Shown here one piece after another: positions 59,560 through 64,000 of a stretch of 64,000 nucleotides of DNA. The notes beneath the pieces were generated by a model. The model was given only the letters and a program-made list of their open reading frames with translations. It had not been told where the DNA came from and ran no database searches. Position numbers and translations under genes: made by a program. The stretch is from contig DCYG01000007.1 in NCBI GenBank assembly GCA_002331025.1, positions 205,055 through 269,054 of the forward strand, given 5' to 3'. Origin of the DNA: Firmicutes bacterium UBA2116. Lineage in GTDB: Bacteria; Bacillota; Clostridia; Tissierellales; Sedimentibacteraceae. Numbering within the stretch: position 1 is the stretch's first letter; each line of letters begins with the position of its first letter.

Positions 59560-61404
59560 ATGACAAAACGACTATGGCGAATAATTATTGGTGCAGCCTT
59601 GTTAGCTACAGCAGTATTGCTTAATTTAAATAACGAATGGTTACAGATTGCTCTCTTTATAATAAGTTACATTATTGTAGGTGGAGATGTTGTAAAAAGA
59701 GCTGTAAAAAATATTTTTAAAGGTCAAGTTTTCGATGAAAACTTTTTATTGAGTATTGCAACAATTGGTGCATTTTTTATTGGTGAGTATCCTGAAGGTG
59801 TTGCAGTTATGCTGTTTTATCAAGTTGGAGAACTGTTTCAAAGCTATGCAGTTGGCAAGTCGAGAAAGTCAATTGCAAGCCTTATGGATATTCGACCAGA
59901 TTATGCAAATGTTAAAAAAGGCGATGAACTTGTCAAAGTTGACCCAGATGAAGTACAAATTGGAGATATTATTGTAATTAAAGCAGGAGAAAAAATTCCT
60001 CTTGATGGCAAGGTAATAGAGGGAAGTTCAATGATTGACACATCGGCACTTACTGGTGAATCTGTTCCTCGTGAAGTAGAAGTAGGAAGTGATATCCTGA
60101 GTGGTTGCATCAATATTAATGGAGTTATTACAGCAGAGGTTACCAAGGAATTTGGAGAATCTACTGTAAGCAAAATTCTTGATTTAGTTGAAAATGCAAG
60201 TAGTAAAAAATCCAATTCAGAACAATTTATTACTAAGTTTGCGAGATATTATACACCAGTTGTGGTTATAATTGCAGTTTTTCTAGCTATTATACCGCCT
60301 CTTGTTATAGACGGGGCGACTTTTAGTGATTGGATATATAGAGCACTAGCATTCCTTGTGGTATCCTGTCCGTGTGCTTTAGTTATTTCAATTCCTTTGA
60401 GTTTCTTCGGTGGAATAGGTGGAGCCTCAAAAAAAGGTATTTTAGTTAAAGGTAGTAACTACCTTGAAGCATTGGCTCAAACAGAGATTGTTGTTTTTGA
60501 TAAAACAGGTACACTAACGAAAGGTGTATTTAATGTACAGGAAATTCATCCAGAAGGAGTTTCCAAAGAAGAGCTACTTGAATTAACTGCATATGTGGAG
60601 AGCTATTCCAATCATCCGATTTCACTTTCACTGAAACGTGCATATGGCAAAGAAATAGACAATGGACGTATTTCAGATGTAGAAGAGATATCAGGTCATG
60701 GTGTTATTGCAACAGTAGATGGCAAAAAGGTTATGGCAGGAAATATCAAACTTATGAAAATGATGGATATCCCTTATTTCAAGGGAGAGCTGATCGGTAC
60801 TGCTGTACATGTTGCTGTTAATAATAAATATATAGGTTACATTGTAATTGCCGATGAGGTAAAGGAAGATTCAGCACAAGCAATCAAGGAACTTAAGGCA
60901 GCTAATATTAAGCAAACAGTTATGTTGACAGGTGATAATAAAAGTGTTGGTTCAAAAGTTGCTAAAGAGCTTGGTCTTGATAAGGTTTATGCAGAACTAT
61001 TGCCAGCAGACAAAGTTGAAAAACTAGAAGAATTATTTTCACAAAAATCCACAAAAGGTAAACTTGCCTTTGTCGGTGACGGAATCAATGATGCACCTGT
61101 ATTAGCTCGTGCAGATATTGGAATAGCAATGGGTGGTTTAGGTTCTGATGCAGCCATTGAAGCTGCTGATATTGTAATTATGACTGATGAGCCATCGAAA
61201 ATTGCTACTGCAATGAAGATTTCTAAAAAGACATTAAAAATTGCAAATCAAAACATAGTATTTGCAATTGGAATAAAGATAATTGTTCTTATTTTGAGTG
61301 CTTTTGGAATAGCTACTATGTGGGCAGCTGTATTTGCAGATGTAGGTGTAACTATCATTGCAGTATTAAATGCTTTTAGAGCTTTGAATGTAAAGAAGCT
61401 ATAA
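59560..61404 (+). CDS. cadA: Cd/Zn/Pb-exporting P1B-type ATPase (CadA/ZntA)
   Basis: A 614-residue heavy-metal pump. The membrane motif is VVSCPCALVIS (CPC); phosphorylation motif DKTGTLTKG; ATP domain SNHPISLS (HP) and GDGINDAPVLARADIGIAMG; an Asp in FADVGVTIIAVLNA of the last helix marks the Zn/Cd/Pb subclass. It has no N-terminal HMA domain, which is supplied by the preceding gene. It exports toxic metal ions and gives resistance. Followed by a terminator. Confidence 0.94.
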   Translation: MTKRLWRIIIGAALLATAVLLNLNNEWLQIALFIISYIIVGGDVVKRAVKNIFKGQVFDENFLLSIATIGAFFIGEYPEGVAVMLFYQVGELFQSYAVGKSRKSIASLMDIRPDYANVKKGDELVKVDPDEVQIGDIIVIKAGEKIPLDGKVIEGSSMIDTSALTGESVPREVEVGSDILSGCININGVITAEVTKEFGESTVSKILDLVENASSKKSNSEQFITKFARYYTPVVVIIAVFLAIIPPLVIDGATFSDWIYRALAFLVVSCPCALVISIPLSFFGGIGGASKKGILVKGSNYLEALAQTEIVVFDKTGTLTKGVFNVQEIHPEGVSKEELLELTAYVESYSNHPISLSLKRAYGKEIDNGRISDVEEISGHGVIATVDGKKVMAGNIKLMKMMDIPYFKGELIGTAVHVAVNNKYIGYIVIADEVKEDSAQAIKELKAANIKQTVMLTGDNKSVGSKVAKELGLDKVYAELLPADKVEKLEELFSQKSTKGKLAFVGDGINDAPVLARADIGIAMGGLGSDAAIEAADIVIMTDEPSKIATAMKISKKTLKIANQNIVFAIGIKIIVLILSAFGIATMWAAVFADVGVTIIAVLNAFRALNVKKL

Positions 61405-61507
61405 CAGTACAAAAAATGTTTTTTAATCGCTGATTAAGAGTGTAACATTTCATTAGCAGAAAATGAGCATATCTTTTATACTAACAATAACATGTAAAAA
61501 CTTCAAC

Positions 61508-61541
61508 AGCACTGAGATAAAATTCTTGGTGCTTTTGTTTT
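61508..61541 (+). terminator. Terminator of the cad operon
   Basis: AGCACTGAGA (61508-61517) pairs with TCTTGGTGCT (61524-61533, two G-U pairs), followed by TTTGTTTT. Confidence 0.75.
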
Positions 61542-61573
61542 ATATAAAATCCAAAACTAAATATAGCAATTCT

Positions 61574-61626
61574 AAGAGGCGAAGTCTTCGGTCAACTTAT
61601 GATCGATAGTCTTCGCCTCTTTTTTA
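61574..61626 (+). terminator. Long hairpin with T run ahead of element genes, possible attenuator
   Basis: AAGAGGCGAAG (61574-61584) pairs exactly with CTTCGCCTCTT (61611-61621); CGGTCA and TGATCG inside the loop can extend the stem. A T run follows. It lies in the leader of the next gene, so it may attenuate expression of the element genes. Confidence 0.7.
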
Positions 61627-61655
61627 TTTCAAAAACTATGAAGGGATTGAGAACA

Positions 61656-62345
61656 ATGTCAAGATATTTTATGTATGGTACATCATTGGGAGGGATAGAA
61701 CAGCTGATGATGCTGGCACCTAATTTTCCTAAAAGAAGAAGTGGAATAGTCATTAATAATCATTTTAATTGTGAAGGAGGTATTAAGATTTGTAATGGAT
61801 GTATAGCAAAGGTTAAAAGCAGAGGTAACACCAATGATTGTTTTTGTTTTAAAGAAAAACTAGAGGCAGATAAAATTGTATATGCAGCTCTGACAAAAGA
61901 TTGCTTTGGAGGAATAAAAAACTATGCTCTAAAAGAAAGATTGAAATTACTTAGTAATAGATTTACTGGTCAACTATTTTTAAATCATAACCATAAGGAA
62001 AGATTTTATTATTTAATTCAGAAACAAGATATTGATATAGAGGATGGAGCGCCAAGCTACCTTGCAGTAATATTTCTTCTTACTGCTGATGAAGTATTAT
62101 GGAACATCTCGGAGCATTCGGTCTGTTTAAATGGATTTGATTTTTCACAGATACATCTTAGACAAATCAGTACGGAAGAATATGCTCTATACCAAACAGC
62201 AAAAACTATATGGTCAGGAAAAGAATATATAAGAATCAGCGAGATAGCAGATAGAGAACTCATTGATGATACTACATTTAAGATAATAATTAACGCATCA
62301 TTAATTGCAAAGTATGGTGCAAATGTATTTTCAATTAAAAAATAG
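61656..62345 (+). CDS. Conserved mobile-element protein of unknown function
   Basis: A 229-residue protein starting MSRYFMYGTSLGGIEQLMMLAPNF, a style I associate with small conserved proteins of Tn1549/CTn-type conjugative elements. A cysteine-rich patch (CEGGIKICNGCIAK ... NDCFCFKEK, about residues 37-67) suggests a metal site. The ATG at 61656 is preceded by AGGGATTGAG; the ATG at 61638 is the alternative. It lies 14 bases before the ArdA-like gene. I can give no function. Confidence 0.6.
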   Translation: MSRYFMYGTSLGGIEQLMMLAPNFPKRRSGIVINNHFNCEGGIKICNGCIAKVKSRGNTNDCFCFKEKLEADKIVYAALTKDCFGGIKNYALKERLKLLSNRFTGQLFLNHNHKERFYYLIQKQDIDIEDGAPSYLAVIFLLTADEVLWNISEHSVCLNGFDFSQIHLRQISTEEYALYQTAKTIWSGKEYIRISEIADRELIDDTTFKIIINASLIAKYGANVFSIKK

Positions 62346-62359
62346 GATGGAGGAGAGAT

Positions 62360-64000
62360 ATGCTAATTAGATTAAAAAGATTCGACAGAAAAGAAGATGA
62401 GTCAATTATGTTTAATTTCCCTTATGAGGAAAGTGAAATATCCAATGTATATAATCAGCTGGAGCTTGAAACTTCAACTGCTCCCAACTGCTATATTGAA
62501 GAAGTAGTCTATGATTCAGATATGAATGAAGTTTTAAAAGGTAAAGAGTGCAATATCGATGAATTAAATTTCTTATTTAAGAGGATGGATAGTTTCGATA
62601 CAAAGGAAAGAAAAGTGTTTTTTGCTTCAGCCTTTGCAGAAAATCCTGAAACAATAGCAGAATTAATCAATCAAAGCTTTAATACTCATTGCTATAGCCT
62701 TGTAAGTGACTTTAATAATCTTGAAACTGTAGGAAAAGATTTATATCTATCAGAAAAGCAAGCAGTAGCAATTAGAGAATTAGAAGAGCTTGATGGTGGA
62801 TCCTTTGCAATGGAGGTAATAAAAAACAATCCTAATTTTAGAATTACTCCTTATGGAGTCTTATATAAGAATAGCAATGAACCAGAGCAAATATATAATG
62901 GCAAGCAGTTTCCCCAATACCATTGGAAAGAAACTGTAGGAACAATACAGCTGACTGCAAAAGGTGCAAATGAATTTATTTATCTTCCTTGTTCTGATGT
63001 TGAAATTGAAAAGGCACTGTTGAGATTAGAAACTCCTTACTTACATGATTGTGAAGTTGCAATTGATAGCCATAACTTTTCAGATAGAATAATAAATATT
63101 ATTTCTGATGATACAACACCATTAATTAAGATAGATACCTTAAATAATTTAGCAGAATACTATAAGGAAATAGGTAACCATGATATAGAATATTTTGAAA
63201 AACTTATGGACTATATTAAACCTCGAACTGTTGAAGAAATCTTTGCACTAGCAGATTCTATGTATGAATTCGAATTATTTGATGGTATCCATAGTGTAGA
63301 AAGCTATGGAAGATATATGATTTGTGACTCGGGACATTTTGAATATGATTCAAATCTTGAAGAATACATTGACTTTAAAAGATATGGACAGGAGAAAATG
63401 GCAAATGAATTTGGAGCGTTTTCAGAGAAAGGATATATCACTTACCATGGATATAATCAAAAACTTGCCAATTTATTATTTGAAAATCTTGGAATGGTAT
63501 TTCCTGAACAAGAAGAACTAAAAACCTTAAAACTGTATATGCCTCTTAGAATAACTACCTATGATATAGAAAACGAATATGGTTATAAAGAATATGCAAA
63601 TGAACCACAGGAAATTTCAAATGCTGAAGTAGCCCAGTATCTAGATGTAATCCTGATGGCAATAGAAGAAAATAATCTTCCAGAAGAAGAACAAAGAGGT
63701 CTGATGAGATATTATGATGACCATGACAGTGTGAATGCAAAAGTATCAAAGTATGTGTTCTCCGTTGAACTTGTAGAAGGAGAACTAATGGGGGTAGCTG
63801 TTCTTACTTTAAATAATGAACTGACTCCAAAGGAGCTTGAAAAGATTAAAGAAAATGTAACTGGACAGGCTTCAGATGGCTGGGCAGAGTGTTTTGAACA
63901 GAGAGAAATTAATACTGAAATAGGAGATATTTATGTTAGCTTTTGGAACAGTGATAAGTGGTTTATTAATACAGCTGAGGAAATGGGTATAGAAGAAAAT
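62360..64000 (+). CDS. ArdA-like antirestriction protein, large form (3' truncated by the window)
   Basis: At least 547 codons, open to the last base of the window. The stretch around residues 314-360 (SYGRYMICDSGHFEYDSN... YIDFKRYGQEKMANEFGAF) has the ArdA look; an N-terminal part resembles a second degenerate ArdA-like half. A further C-terminal domain begins near residue 450, with SDGWAECFEQREI. ArdA proteins mimic DNA and protect incoming DNA from type I restriction; they are common on conjugative elements. GGAGGAG precedes the ATG. It is acidic, as expected. Confidence 0.7.
   Translation, partial: MLIRLKRFDRKEDESIMFNFPYEESEISNVYNQLELETSTAPNCYIEEVVYDSDMNEVLKGKECNIDELNFLFKRMDSFDTKERKVFFASAFAENPETIAELINQSFNTHCYSLVSDFNNLETVGKDLYLSEKQAVAIRELEELDGGSFAMEVIKNNPNFRITPYGVLYKNSNEPEQIYNGKQFPQYHWKETVGTIQLTAKGANEFIYLPCSDVEIEKALLRLETPYLHDCEVAIDSHNFSDRIINIISDDTTPLIKIDTLNNLAEYYKEIGNHDIEYFEKLMDYIKPRTVEEIFALADSMYEFELFDGIHSVESYGRYMICDSGHFEYDSNLEEYIDFKRYGQEKMANEFGAFSEKGYITYHGYNQKLANLLFENLGMVFPEQEELKTLKLYMPLRITTYDIENEYGYKEYANEPQEISNAEVAQYLDVILMAIEENNLPEEEQRGLMRYYDDHDSVNAKVSKYVFSVELVEGELMGVAVLTLNNELTPKELEKIKENVTGQASDGWAECFEQREINTEIGDIYVSFWNSDKWFINTAEEMGIEEN

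Noticed and set aside
1..64000. CRISPR arrays, tRNA and rRNA genes
   Set aside because: No regularly spaced repeats, and no tRNA or rRNA landmark sequences were seen on reading.

Overview
The window looks like chromosomal DNA of a low-G+C, strictly anaerobic Clostridia-type member of the Bacillota. The evidence is the A+T-rich sequence, strong AGGAGG ribosome sites, a T-box leader in front of ileS, a tungstopterin-type aldehyde:ferredoxin oxidoreductase, many ferredoxin and flavodoxin-like proteins, and several amino-acid and peptide ABC transporters. A Sedimentibacter-like amino-acid fermenter would fit, but that is only an impression. I saw no rRNA, tRNA or CRISPR array.

Layout. 1-5.7 kb: the end of an ABC ATPase gene, a zinc-ribbon protein, repeat debris, a C39-type protease, a GlsB-type stress protein, and a leftward set of a small membrane protein, an ABC exporter and an MBL-fold hydrolase. 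5.9-17.1 kb: a PucR regulator followed by a long rightward cluster that combines a complete branched-chain-type ABC importer (SBP, LivH, LivM, LivG, LivF) with a four-cluster ferredoxin, an AOR-family tungstoenzyme, an iron-sulfur flavoprotein, a MoaD/ThiS-like sulfur carrier, a DUF1177 protein and a TIGR04076-like protein. This looks like one uptake-plus-redox pathway whose substrate is unknown. 17.5-24.8 kb: a fructoselysine (Amadori product) operon with a HutC-type regulator, a polyamine-type (PotABCD-like) importer, and FrlB, FrlC and FrlD. 25-30.9 kb: a five-gene dipeptide ABC importer and a tRNA1(Val) methyltransferase.

31-39 kb, all leftward: a Rieske-FAD oxidoreductase, a G+C-richer TroABCD/Mnt-type metal importer led by a DtxR/MntR-family repressor with a clear operator, and an ECF sigma factor with its DUF4179-type partner. 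39.3-43.6 kb: an AbrB-type antitoxin with a truncated PIN toxin, a VOC protein, and T-box-ileS encoding an approximately 1041-aa isoleucyl-tRNA synthetase. 43.8-52.7 kb: a FadR-type regulator, then a seven-gene operon containing an M28-like peptidase with an altered metal site, an NRAMP-like transporter lacking the DPGN motif, a fumarate-reductase-like flavoprotein with a short [2Fe-2S] partner, an ATC-hydrolase-family protein, and M24 and M20 peptidases. With the 7.7-17.1 kb cluster, this is the best candidate for an undescribed catabolic system.

52.8-58.3 kb: aroD, ptsI (no ptsH nearby), a flavodoxin-like protein, a hotdog thioesterase and rlmD. 58.3-64 kb: the sequence becomes very A+T-rich and changes content, with cadC, a free-standing HMA metallochaperone, a Cd/Zn P-type ATPase, a conserved element protein and a large ArdA-like antirestriction protein that runs off the window. 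This is probably the edge of an integrative conjugative element inserted at the 3' end of rlmD.
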